From SIG440 sp045645485 (GTDB taxonomy: Bacteria > Bacillota > Clostridia > Monoglobales > Monoglobaceae), in the NCBI GenBank assembly GCA_045645485.1, contig JAZRIX010000001.1, forward strand, positions 1 to 21,943: DNA of 21,943 nucleotides. The letters are read 5' to 3'. A program made the translations under genes and the position numbers. This document shows, piece by piece, positions 1-7,100 of this stretch. Numbering within the stretch: position 1 is the stretch's first letter; every line of letters starts with the position of its first letter. The notes under the pieces were generated by a model. It ran no database searches. It had not been told where the DNA came from and saw only the letters and a list, made by a program, of their open reading frames with translations.

Positions 1-84
1 CCATTCCGAACACAGTAGTTAAGCTTCTTAGCGCTGATGATACTTGGTGGGCAACCGCCCGGGAAAGTAGGACGTCGCCGGAAC
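1..84 (+). rRNA. rrf: 5S ribosomal RNA, 3' part (partial)
   Basis: The window opens inside a 5S rRNA gene. The stretch contains the typical CCGAACACAG-AGTTAAGC core, the TGGGCAACCGCCCGGG hairpin and the GGAAAGTAGG segment shared by bacterial 5S rRNAs. The 5' third lies outside the window. The 3' end is estimated from the GTCGCCGG segment, which should pair with the missing 5' end, and could be a few bases off. A terminator follows at once, so this is probably the last gene of an rRNA operon. Confidence 0.95.
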
Positions 85-90
85 CCACAG

Positions 91-120
91 CAGACACTCG
101 ATTGAGTGTCTGTTTTTTTT
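91..120 (+). terminator. Rho-independent terminator of the rRNA operon
   Basis: A perfect 9-bp stem (CAGACACTC/GAGTGTCTG) with a 4-base loop is followed directly by a run of eight T. It sits a few bases after the 5S rRNA end. Confidence 0.93.
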
Positions 121-140
121 GTGTGTTCTGACGACGTCCG

Positions 141-373
141 ATGTTGAAACGCTCTGCGTTTCTTTCTAATCCCAAAATGCTCACGCATTTTGCAAACCTA
201 CGCTACCGATATGTCACCGGCATATCGGCTTGACGCTCCGGCGTCGCTGATGTTGAAATTCCTATGGAATTTCTTTTTATTGCCGATGCTGTCGCATCTT
301 AATCCCGCCTAAAACAATTCACAGGATTGTTTTTGACGCTTCAGTACCGGACTGTTTTCTTAACACTCCGGCA
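141..373 (+). repeat. Modular multi-hairpin intergenic repeat, two tandem units
   Basis: The region between the 5S terminator and the tRNA has no gene. It holds two units that both begin GATGTTGAAA and end near a CTTGACGCTCCGG or CTTAACACTCCGG sequence. Unit 1 (about 141-241) has hairpins at 146-162 (GAAACGC stem), 173-192 (CAAAATGC stem, TCAC loop) and 206-228 (CCGATATG stem). Unit 2 (about 250-373) has hairpins at 255-273 (GAAATTCC stem), 285-298 (GATGC stem) and 311-333 (AAAACAAT stem). Linkers such as TTTCTTT and TAATCCC recur between units while the stems differ. Related copies lie at 1224-1323 (inverted) and 3832-3939. The rest, 374-490, shares the phrase TCTTCGG-AGGAGCAAG-type sequence with 3781-3810 but shows no gene. 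Confidence 0.75.
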
Positions 374-489
374 TTCTGAGCGTAGCCGAAAAATCTAATT
401 TTGGGAAGACTCTTCGGTCGGAGCAAGCCTCGACCCTACAGACACCTTAGCCGAGTTACTACGCAACCCACAATAATGAAAAAATAATA

Positions 490-520
490 GAAAAAAATCC
501 TATCGAAAGATAGGATTTTC
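490..520 (-). terminator. Terminator downstream of tRNA-Arg
   Basis: On the minus strand an 11-bp stem (AAAATCCTATC with GATAGGATTTT, TTTC loop) ends in a T-rich tract, immediately after the tRNA 3' end. Confidence 0.88.
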
Positions 521-597
521 TGGTATGCCCGATGCGATTCGAACGCACGACCTTCAGAGTCGGAGTCTGACACTCTATCCAGCTGAGCTACGGGCAC
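521..597 (-). tRNA. tRNA-Arg, anticodon CCG, CCA encoded
   Basis: Read on the minus strand the 77 bases fold as a full cloverleaf. The acceptor arm GTGCCCG pairs with CGGGCAT (one G-T). The D-arm stem is GCTC/GAGT. The anticodon stem TCAGA/TCTGA encloses the loop CTCCGAC, whose central triplet CCG reads arginine codon CGG. The T-arm stem GTGCG/CGCAT carries the loop TTCGAAT. The discriminator is A and the 3' CCA is encoded in the DNA. A terminator follows directly. The 97-residue gene lies just upstream on the same strand with its own weak hairpin between them, so the tRNA may be reached partly by readthrough. Confidence 0.96.
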
Positions 598-602
598 ATA
601 TA

Positions 603-629
603 AAATTTTGCGGGCGATTTCTCGCCCGC
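603..629 (-). terminator. Hairpin terminator after the 97-residue gene
   Basis: A GC-rich 7-bp stem (GCGGGCG/CGCCCGC on the plus strand, 610-629) sits just after the stop codon of the small minus-strand gene. On the minus strand it is followed by AAAATTTTATA, a weak T-tract, so termination may be partial and let transcription reach the tRNA. Confidence 0.6.
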
Positions 630-634
630 TGATG

Positions 635-925
635 TTAAAAGTTTGCAAGAGCATCATCGAGCCAAAAGAACCCGATATCAAAAGCTTTGTAAAGTCCGTC
701 ACGTTCTGCCTGTTTGATAAGAGTAGAGTTTTTCTCCTCATTTGTACGCAGTTCAATAACGACCTTTTTTGAAATGTCCAAATCTTCAAGTTTTTCGGAA
801 TCCTTTATGCGAAAAACAATCATATACTTTTCGCCGGGATTTCCATAATAAATTTCGTTATCTTTTCTGAGAAGCATTTTACCTTTGTAGGTCAATACTT
901 CTTTCTGTTTGTTCTTTGCAGCCAT
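635..925 (-). CDS. Conserved small protein of unknown function (96 aa)
   Basis: The protein begins MAAKNKQKEVLTYKGK and ends WLDDALANF. I recognise the general pattern (YKGK-x(4)-RKDNEIYYGNPGEKYMIVFRI) as a small protein recurrent in Clostridia, usually annotated hypothetical, but I know no function. It is soluble, charged and without signal peptide, membrane segment or cysteine. The alternating short hydrophobic stretches suggest a small alpha/beta fold. The ATG at 925 is preferred over an in-frame TTG one codon upstream because AAGGAG stands 8 bases before the ATG. A TTGATT-17-TATAAT promoter lies upstream at 1012-1040 and a GC-rich hairpin follows the stop. The tRNA-Arg gene is next on the same strand. 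Confidence 0.85.
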   Translation of the reverse strand: MAAKNKQKEVLTYKGKMLLRKDNEIYYGNPGEKYMIVFRIKDSEKLEDLDISKKVVIELRTNEEKNSTLIKQAERDGLYKAFDIGFFWLDDALANF

Positions 926-1011
926 CAAGCTTTCTCCTTCCTGTATAATTCTGTGTAATGATATTCAAGGATAGTGCCTTTTTATAATCGTAAAATCAAA
1001 TATCACATAAC

Positions 1012-1040
1012 ATTATATCAAGAATTTGCACAAAAATCAA
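1012..1040 (-). promoter_or_regulatory. Sigma-A promoter for the 97-residue gene
   Basis: On the minus strand TTGATT (1035-1040) and a perfect TATAAT (1012-1017) are separated by 17 bases. The position is about 85 bases before the start codon of the small gene. Confidence 0.75.
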
Positions 1041-1223
1041 TAGCGAATATGGGAAAATCAGGAGTTTTTTTGGAAAATACGATTTAATGTATAGGCGTTT
1101 GTATGGGGTGACGATTAATGTAGGAGTAAAAATGTAGGGGAAGGTCTCCGTGCCCTCCCGAATGGACGTGGGAGTCGTTTTCCAACTCATCCGAGTTGCG
1201 ATTTTGCTGACGCTACACTCAGG

Positions 1224-1323
1224 ATGCCGGAGCGTTAAGTCAACATATCAGCGATATGTTGATAGCGTAGGATTGGCATTTGCGAGAGCAAATGGCTGTT
1301 AAACAGAAAACCGTAAGGGTTTC
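1224..1323 (-). repeat. Modular multi-hairpin repeat, inverted copy
   Basis: Read on the minus strand the order is the same as in the copies at 141-241 and 3832-3939. A hairpin at 1306-1323 (GAAAACC with GGGTTTC, one mismatch) is followed by a hairpin at 1277-1294 (CATTTGC/GCAAATG), the linker CCTACGCT, a hairpin at 1241-1261 (CAACATATC/GATATGTTG) and the tail CTTAACGCTCCGG. Stem sequences differ from the other copies but pairing is kept. Confidence 0.75.
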
Positions 1324-1410
1324 TTCATTCGGTGCCTTTCTAAACGGGAGGCACACAGCCCCTACCCTACAATGGAAGGGGGAGAGAAGAAATATCAAGA
1401 CTGTGTGATT

Positions 1411-1452
1411 TACTCTCTCAGTCACTTTGTGACAGCCCTTCAGAGAGGGAAC
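1411..1452 (+). repeat. Palindromic TCCCTC-type intergenic repeat, divergent copy
   Basis: It carries a GTCAC-TTT-GTGAC hairpin (1421-1433) bounded by CTCTC and GAGAGGG. The layout matches the copies at 14441-14482, 16988-17059 and 20410-20457, though this is the most divergent of the four. Confidence 0.55.
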
Positions 1453-1542
1453 CATAGAGGGGAGGTGAAAGTAAACCAAAAAATTGGTCGAAATTTTGGT
1501 TAATTATACCCCCAAAAATTGAAAAATACCATATCAAAAATA

Positions 1543-1571
1543 TTGACAATTTGGAAAAGGTGTTGTATAAT
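1543..1571 (+). promoter_or_regulatory. Perfect-consensus sigma-A promoter of the surface-protein operon
   Basis: TTGACA at 1543-1548 and TATAAT at 1566-1571 are separated by exactly 17 bases. Transcription should start near 1578, inside the left arm of a long inverted repeat (1574-1611). Confidence 0.9.
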
Positions 1572-1573
1572 TG

Positions 1574-1611
1574 AATAAGATTAATGTACCATAGTGTACT
1601 TTAATCTTATT
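1574..1611 (+). promoter_or_regulatory. Inverted repeat at the transcription start of the surface operon
   Basis: An 11-bp perfect inverted repeat (AATAAGATTAA, 1574-1584, with TTAATCTTATT, 1601-1611) encloses a second GTAC/GTAC pairing around a CATAGT loop. It begins 2 bases after the -10 box. It could act as an operator for a dimeric repressor or, once transcribed, as a 5'-terminal hairpin that stabilises a highly expressed mRNA. The sequence alone does not decide. Confidence 0.6.
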
Positions 1612-1645
1612 TTGCGCAGTTGGCGTAGACGTAAGGAGGTGTGAT

Positions 1646-2728
1646 ATGAGAAAAGGCTTATGTTTTTGCCTTGTGCTTGTTCTGGTACTTACCATGGTTT
1701 GGGTACCTGTAAGCGCTGAAGAAGCTGTGGCAAAAATTGAAATTCGAACCCCCGATGCTTTGCCGAAAGCAGGTGAGGCGTTCGAAGTCGTGGCTTACAT
1801 CAGCAATAATCCGGGTTTTTGTTCAATTCAGTTCATGTTGTTTGCCGAAAATGATGTTTTTGAATGTACAGAAATCAAGGTAGGGGAAATGCTTGAAAGC
1901 ATGATGTATGTTGCCAATCCTGAAGCTTCAAAGGAAGCTGTTTTGGAGGCTACGTCGGTTGAGGTAGTTAAAGGCGACGGAAATATTGCAACTTTTGCGT
2001 ATGTTGCGAAAGAGGATATCGATAGTTTCGATTTTAAGATTCGAGATATTGTTTTCGATGGCGAAAATGCAAAAAAATTACCCTATGAGATTGTCGGTGC
2101 TGCCGAAGTTGTTGCCGAACAACCTTTGGAAGAGGAGGACGTTTCTGAACCTTCTTCTGTTACCGAACATCTTTATGCTGATGCTACCGGACACTGGGCT
2201 GAATGGTACATAAACCTTGCTACGAAAAAGGGTCTCTTCAAGGGAAATGATGCTGGAATGTTCAATCCTGATGAAAATGTGACACGAGCACAGTTTGTGA
2301 CTGTCTTGTGGCGGATGGCCGGTTCGCCGACAGTTGAAGATTCGGTGCCCTTCACGGACATCGACCATCAGATTGATGAATTTAAAGCTGCTATTGCATG
2401 GGGATATACAATGGGTTATATCAACGGTACTTCCGAGACTACTTTCGATCCCGACGGGTCTCTGACCAGAGAGGCTGCAATGAAGATGCTTCATTCTTAC
2501 TCGGGTGGGAAATCCGGTATGGAAATGATGGTTGCATTCGTTTATGACGGACATTTTGAGGATAGTTCTTCTATCTCAAGTTGGGCAAAACCATCTGTAT
2601 GGTGGAGTGTGTATCACAGACTTATTTCCGGAACTACAGAAACCACAATAAGCCCTCAGAACACTGCCACACGTGCTCAACTGGCAAAAATTTTGGTAAA
2701 TTATACCAGTTCAACACACATTAATTAG
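1646..2728 (+). CDS. SLH-domain surface protein with cohesin-like N-terminal module
   Basis: A 360-residue exported protein anchored to the cell wall. Residues 1-24 form a classical signal peptide (hydrophobic core LVLVLVLTMVWV, cleavage after VSA). Residues about 27-155 form a beta-rich module whose NNPGF-x-SIQF segment and following pattern resemble cohesin-type domains; this assignment is by eye. A short acidic linker follows. Three S-layer homology repeats fill the C-terminus (about 177-226, 235-285, 302-353), each with a glycine/aspartate-rich F-P-D-type turn and a TRAQ, TREA or TRAQ motif, which in this family contacts the secondary cell-wall polymer. The ATG follows AAGGAGG at good spacing, and a perfect promoter lies upstream. 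Only 32 bases separate it from the next secreted protein, so the two are probably co-transcribed. The ligand of the cohesin-like module is unknown. Confidence 0.93.
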   Translation: MRKGLCFCLVLVLVLTMVWVPVSAEEAVAKIEIRTPDALPKAGEAFEVVAYISNNPGFCSIQFMLFAENDVFECTEIKVGEMLESMMYVANPEASKEAVLEATSVEVVKGDGNIATFAYVAKEDIDSFDFKIRDIVFDGENAKKLPYEIVGAAEVVAEQPLEEEDVSEPSSVTEHLYADATGHWAEWYINLATKKGLFKGNDAGMFNPDENVTRAQFVTVLWRMAGSPTVEDSVPFTDIDHQIDEFKAAIAWGYTMGYINGTSETTFDPDGSLTREAAMKMLHSYSGGKSGMEMMVAFVYDGHFEDSSSISSWAKPSVWWSVYHRLISGTTETTISPQNTATRAQLAKILVNYTSSTHIN

Positions 2729-2760
2729 TTTACACAATTCAAAAAAAGGAGTTGGAAATT

Positions 2761-3477
2761 ATGAAAAAATTAGTTAGCACGCTTGCTATTGTTCTTGCTT
2801 TCACAATGCTGATGTCTATCACATCATTTGCTGCTACTTTTAATGTAGATACAGATGCTGATTACGATACGACTAAGACAACTGTTGAAGCAGGCGAAGT
2901 AGCTGACAGCATTGCTGTTACATCTACTACAACAGCAGGCAACTATTACGGCATCCTTCTCGTTGAAGGCGAAGGTCTCCCCACAGATAAAACACCTATT
3001 CGCTATATTGACCAGAAGACAGCTGGCGCAGGCACAACAAGCTTTAACGTTCTTCCTAATATGGATGACGTTAACGAAGGTGATTCCTTCACACTTTACG
3101 TTTCTTCAAACGAAGCAGACGCTGAACTTGTTTCTGTTAAAATGACATACGGCGATAAGGCTCCTGCAGTAATAAAGGGTGCAGAAATCCTTCCTTCTAA
3201 TGAAGACGGCAAGCTCGTTCTCGAAAAGGATCCTGCTAATGCAAACTTCAAGAATGAATACACAAACGTTGCAGTATTCGAGGCTACACTTGGTGCAAAT
3301 GTTGGCTACAGCGAAGCTGGTTTTATCTGGGTTAAGGATAACGTAGAAACAGCTAACAAGTTTGCAGTAGATGCAGAGGTTATCGAAGGTGGCGGTGAAT
3401 TCACATACGGTGTAGCTATGTATGCTATTCCTGATGGCGTTAAAATCACAGCTATTCCTTATTACGTAGAGAAATAA
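2761..3477 (+). CDS. Secreted beta-rich protein, probable surface component (238 aa)
   Basis: The start is ATG 2761 (MKKLVSTLAI), 9 bases after GGAG; an upstream in-frame TTG would overlap that site. A signal peptide covers residues 1-24 with cleavage after SFA. The mature part has no cysteine, is rich in Thr, Ala, Val, Asp and Glu, and shows alternating beta-strand patterns such as NYYGILLVEGE and SFTLYVSSNEAD, suggesting one or two Ig-like sandwiches. No catalytic motif or anchor is visible, so it may be released or associate with the SLH protein encoded 32 bases upstream. Codon choice is strongly restricted (ACA, GCT, GGC, AAC preferred), which points to high expression. I do not recognise a named family. 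Confidence 0.9.
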   Translation: MKKLVSTLAIVLAFTMLMSITSFAATFNVDTDADYDTTKTTVEAGEVADSIAVTSTTTAGNYYGILLVEGEGLPTDKTPIRYIDQKTAGAGTTSFNVLPNMDDVNEGDSFTLYVSSNEADAELVSVKMTYGDKAPAVIKGAEILPSNEDGKLVLEKDPANANFKNEYTNVAVFEATLGANVGYSEAGFIWVKDNVETANKFAVDAEVIEGGGEFTYGVAMYAIPDGVKITAIPYYVEK

Positions 3478-3515
3478 ATTTTATCGGTTTATTAACCAGA
3501 AAGGTGGAAATTATA

Positions 3516-3695
3516 ATGAAAAAGTTCTATGAAACACCTGCTGTTGAATTTACCGGTTTCAACACTGAAGACGTAATTACAACAAGTGTTTTCAACACAT
3601 ACACAGACGCTGTTGCAGCTGCAACCTTCGAAACACAGGTTGTAAAGCAGGGCGTTGCTAATGCAGCTGTTGCTTACAGCTCATATGAGTGGTAA
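3516..3695 (+). CDS. Small peptide of the MKK-x-YExP ... EDVITTS type (59 aa)
   Basis: The start is ATG 3516 (MKKFYETPAVEF) after AAGGTGG; the upstream in-frame alternative has no ribosome binding site. The N-terminal pattern MKK-aromatic-YE-x-P-x-x-E-F and the motif TEDVITTS (residues 17-24) match a kind of very short uncharacterised clostridial protein I have seen repeatedly beside surface-protein genes. The second half is Ala/Val/Thr-rich with no cysteine and no signal peptide. The layout of a conserved N-terminal half and variable small-residue C-terminal half resembles a precursor peptide, but no modifying enzyme or exporter is nearby. It is the third gene of the surface operon, 38 bases after the secreted protein, and ends before a strong terminator. 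Function unknown. Confidence 0.82.
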   Translation: MKKFYETPAVEFTGFNTEDVITTSVFNTYTDAVAAATFETQVVKQGVANAAVAYSSYEW

Positions 3696-3719
3696 TTCAA
3701 CACATTTAATGTGTAATAG

Positions 3720-3754
3720 AAAAGAAGCAGACCGAGGTCTGCTTCTTTTTTTGG
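3720..3754 (+). terminator. Terminator of the three-gene surface operon
   Basis: A 12-bp perfect stem (AAAGAAGCAGAC with GTCTGCTTCTTT, 3721-3748) with a CGAG loop and a T run begins 25 bases after the peptide stop codon. Confidence 0.93.
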
Positions 3755-3831
3755 TTGTATAGGGGAGGGGGTGGGAAGAATCTTCGGTAGGAGCAAGCAC
3801 CGACACTACGTGCACTTCCGATTTTGCCGTG

Positions 3832-3939
3832 AGAATTAAGGTAAAAACGCTTTGCGTTTTTACCAATCTCAAAAAGCTCTCTCTTTTTGCAAACCTACAC
3901 TGCAAACATATCAGTGATATGTTTGCTTAACGCTCCGGC
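3832..3939 (+). repeat. Modular multi-hairpin intergenic repeat
   Basis: Three hairpins stand in series: 3840-3864 (GGTAAAAACGC/GCGTTTTTACC), 3870-3889 (CAAAAAG/CTTTTTG) and 3902-3926 (GCAAACATATC/GATATGTTTGC). The linker CAAACCTACACT and the tail CTTAACGCTCCGG match the copy at 194-241 (CAAACCTACGCT ... CTTGACGCTCCGG) almost base for base, while the third stem is entirely different. Confidence 0.78.
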
Positions 3940-4056
3940 TCTCAAGGGGAAGGCTTGGAGATCCTTCGATTCCGCTGACGCTACACTCAGGATGACGTGG
4001 AGGTAGGGTATGAATATATTCCCTCCGATTTTGTCGTGAGAATTAACTGATAAATG

Positions 4057-4097
4057 AAAACGAGTAGGACAATCAGGTATCCTACTCGTTTTTTTGT
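4057..4097. terminator. Palindromic terminator, possibly bidirectional
   Basis: A 12-bp stem (AAAACGAGTAGG/CCTACTCGTTTT, 4057-4092) stands 90 bases beyond the ileS stop. The longer T run is on the plus strand (TTTTTTT), whereas the minus strand shows only TTTT. It could serve ileS from one side and stray plus-strand transcripts from the other. Confidence 0.65.
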
Positions 4098-4180
4098 TAT
4101 TTTGCAAATGTCGGGGTGAAGCTTGTTGACAAAATTCTTCGATTCCGCTGACGCTACACTCAGGGTGACAGTAATTCGAA

Positions 4181-7100
4181 TTATGCCTTTACAATGAATA
4201 TCTTTACCTTTTCACCGTTAATGTTCCAGTCTTTTCCGTCTTTTTCTGCATTGTCGATTGAAACAGCAAGTGTCTGAGTTGAAATTTCGTCCAGATTATT
4301 TGCAATGATTTCGTCAATCTTTGCACTGCCTGAGCAGGAAACCTTGATGTTATCCTGAACCTCAAAGCCACCGTCCTTACGCATTGTCTGAATTTTGCTT
4401 ATGATTTCACGGACAAAGCCTTCTTCAATAAGCTCGGGGGTAAGGTTGGTGTCAAGAACAACTGTGTATGTTGCATCGCTGTCAGATACGAAACCGTTCT
4501 TCTGGAGTGTTTCAATCAGAACATCTTCCATACCGAATTCAACATCTGTTCCTTCAACGTTGAGCTTTACCATTTCGCCTGCGTTGAGAGTTGCCATTAC
4601 AGACGCTCCGTCCATCTCGTTTACCTTTTCAAAGATAGCCTTCATAATCTTGCCGTACTTGGGACCCATTGTTCTCATCTGGGGCTTGAAGTTGTAGCTG
4701 ATGAAGGAGCTTGCATTGTCGGTAATTTCGATTTCCTTAACGTTCAGCTCGTCAAGAATAATGTTCTTGTAAACCTCGCCAAGATCAGTCTTTGTCTGTA
4801 CATAAATCTTTGCAATAGGCTGACGGTTCTTGGTGTTTGCCGCATTACGGCAGGCACGTCCGAGAATTACAATCTTTCTTGCAGCATCCATTTCTTCTTC
4901 GATATCCTTGAAGTCGAAGTCAGCATTTGCTGTGGGGAAGTCACACATATGAATACTTTCGGGAGCGTTCTTGTCAACATTTAGAACAAGGTTGCGGTAA
5001 ATCATTTCTGTCATGAAAGGAATGAAGGGCGCACAAACCTTTGAGAACTCAACAAGAACTGTATAAAGTGTCATATAAGCACAAATTTTGTCATCTGTCA
5101 GCTCGCTTGCCCAGAAGCGTTCACGGCTGCGGCGAACATACCAGTTTGAAAGCTCGTCTGTAAATTCCTGAATAACTCTTGTTGCTTCTGTTATCTTGTA
5201 GTTTGCAAGATATTCGTCAACTGTGCGGATTACGTTGTTGAGCTTTGACAAAATCCATTTGTCAAGAAGTGTGAGCTTTGACTTGTCAAGTGTGTACTTT
5301 GTGGGGTCAAAGCTGTCAATATCTGCATAAAGCACATAGAATGCATAGGTGTTCCACAGTGTACCTATAAACTTTCTCTGTGACTCGGAAACTGCTTCGT
5401 CGTGGAAACGGTTGGGGAGCCATGGAGCACTGTTGGAATAGAAGTACCATCTTACTGCATCGGAGCCCTGCTTGTTGAGAACATCCCAAGGATTTACAAC
5501 GTTGCCGATATGCTTTGACATCTTTCTGCCGTCCTTGTCCTGAACGTGACCGAGAACAACCACGTTCTTGTAAGGTGCTTTGTCAAAGAGCAAGGTTGAA
5601 ATTGCAATAAGGGTATAGAACCAACCTCTTGTCTGGTCGATAGCTTCGCTGATAAAGTCAGCAGGGAAGTTTTCGTCAAAGAGTTCCTTGTTTTCAAAGG
5701 GATAGTGCCACTGTGCAAAGGGCATTGAGCCTGAGTCAAACCAACAGTCAATTACGTCGGGAACTCTTTTCATTTCGCCGCCGCACTTTTCGCACTTCAA
5801 ATGAACGTTGTCAACATAAGGCTTGTGAAGCTCGATGTTCTCGGGAACGTTGATTCCCTTTTCTTTCAGTTCTTCAATCGAACCGATACATTCGTGATGA
5901 CCGCATTCACATGACCAGATGGGAAGGGGTGTTCCCCAGTATCTTGAACGTGATAAACCCCAGTCGATTACGTTTTCAAGGAAGTTGCCGAATCTACCGT
6001 GCTTGATGTTGTCGGGCATCCAGTTTACTGTATCGTTGTTTGCAAGAAGCTTGTCACGAACAGCAGACATCTTGATGAACCATGTATCGCAGGGATAGTA
6101 AAGAAGGGGAGTATCACATCTCCAGCAGAAGGGATAGCTGTGCTCAAAGTTGATAACCTCAAAGAGCTGACCTCTGTCCTTCAAATCACGGATAACAAGC
6201 TTGTCTACATCCTTTACAAACATACCCTTCCAAGGTTCAACTGCATCAACGAAGTTACCCTGAAGATTTACAAGGTTTACAAAGGGAAGGTCGTTTTCTT
6301 TTCCGACACGTGAGTCGTCTTCACCGAAGGCGGGAGCAATATGAACGATACCTGTACCGTCGCTCATTGTAACGTAATTGTCAGCTACAATGAAGTGACC
6401 CTTCTTGTCAAGTGTTGCAAAGCTATAAAGGGGTTCGTATTCGAGACCGCAAAGGTCCGCACCTGTGTACTTTTCAACAACCTCGTATTCTGCTTTGATA
6501 ACAGTCTCAACAAGTGCTTCTGCAAGAATATATGTCTCGTCTTCTACTTTTATCTTTACATATGTTTCGTGGGGGTTTACACAAAGTGCAACGTTTGAAG
6601 GAAGTGTCCATGGAGTTGTTGTCCATGCAAGGATGTATTCCTTTTCCTTTCCCTTAACGATAAACTTTGCAATAAGTGAATTTTCCTTTACGTCCTTGTA
6701 ACCCTGTGCAAGCTCGTGGCTGGAAAGTGAAGTTCCGCAACGGGGGCAGTAGGGCATAATTTTGTGACCCTTGTAAAGAAGCTTTTTGTCCCAGATAGAC
6801 TTGAGTGCCCACCAAACAGACTCGATATAGTCGTTGTGATAAGTAACATAAGGCTTTTCCATATCTGCCCAGTAACCAACGCGGTCACTCATTTCTTCCC
6901 ACTCGCTCTGGTAGGTGAAAACACTGTCCTTACACTTTTTAACGAAGTCTTCAATACCGTATTTTTCGATTTCGGGCTTGCCGCTGATTCCGAGCTGTTT
7001 TTCAACTTCAAGCTCAACGGGAAGACCATGGGTATCCCAGCCAGCCTTTCTGAGAACCTTGTAACCCTTCATTGTGCGGTAACGGGGAATAAGGTCCTTG

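Larger units (their letters stand above)
1041..1540. other. Gene-free intergenic stretch with several repeat modules
   Basis: No credible gene is visible. The region holds an ACACTCAGGATG-type repeat (1206-1226), an inverted copy of the multi-hairpin module (1224-1323), a palindromic TCTCTC/GTCAC hairpin repeat (1411-1452) and an inverted repeat AACCAAAA...TTTTGGTT (1474-1501). The possible open frames here have no ribosome binding sites and consist of repeat sequence. Confidence 0.7.
3755..4180. other. Gene-free intergenic repeat region between the surface operon and ileS
   Basis: About 425 bases hold no convincing gene. They contain a multi-hairpin module (3832-3939), two copies of GCTGACGCTACACTCAGG-type repeat (3974-3994 and 4147-4167), a CTCAAGGGGAAGGC phrase also seen at 10725-10739, and a palindromic terminator (4057-4097). 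Two possible open frames on the minus strand lie wholly in repeat sequence. Confidence 0.75.

Noticed and set aside
436..789. Minus-strand open frame of 117 codons
   Set aside because: It runs through the tRNA-Arg gene and two terminators and overlaps the real 97-residue gene in another frame; no ribosome binding site.
1240..1479. Minus-strand open frame of 79 codons
   Set aside because: It is made of intergenic repeat hairpins, has no ribosome binding site and no recognisable protein character.
141..4050. CRISPR array
   Set aside because: Repeats are irregularly spaced, internally palindromic and in both orientations, with no regular spacers and no cas genes.
3895..4107. Minus-strand open frame of 70 codons
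   Set aside because: It lies wholly across the repeat module and the palindromic terminator.
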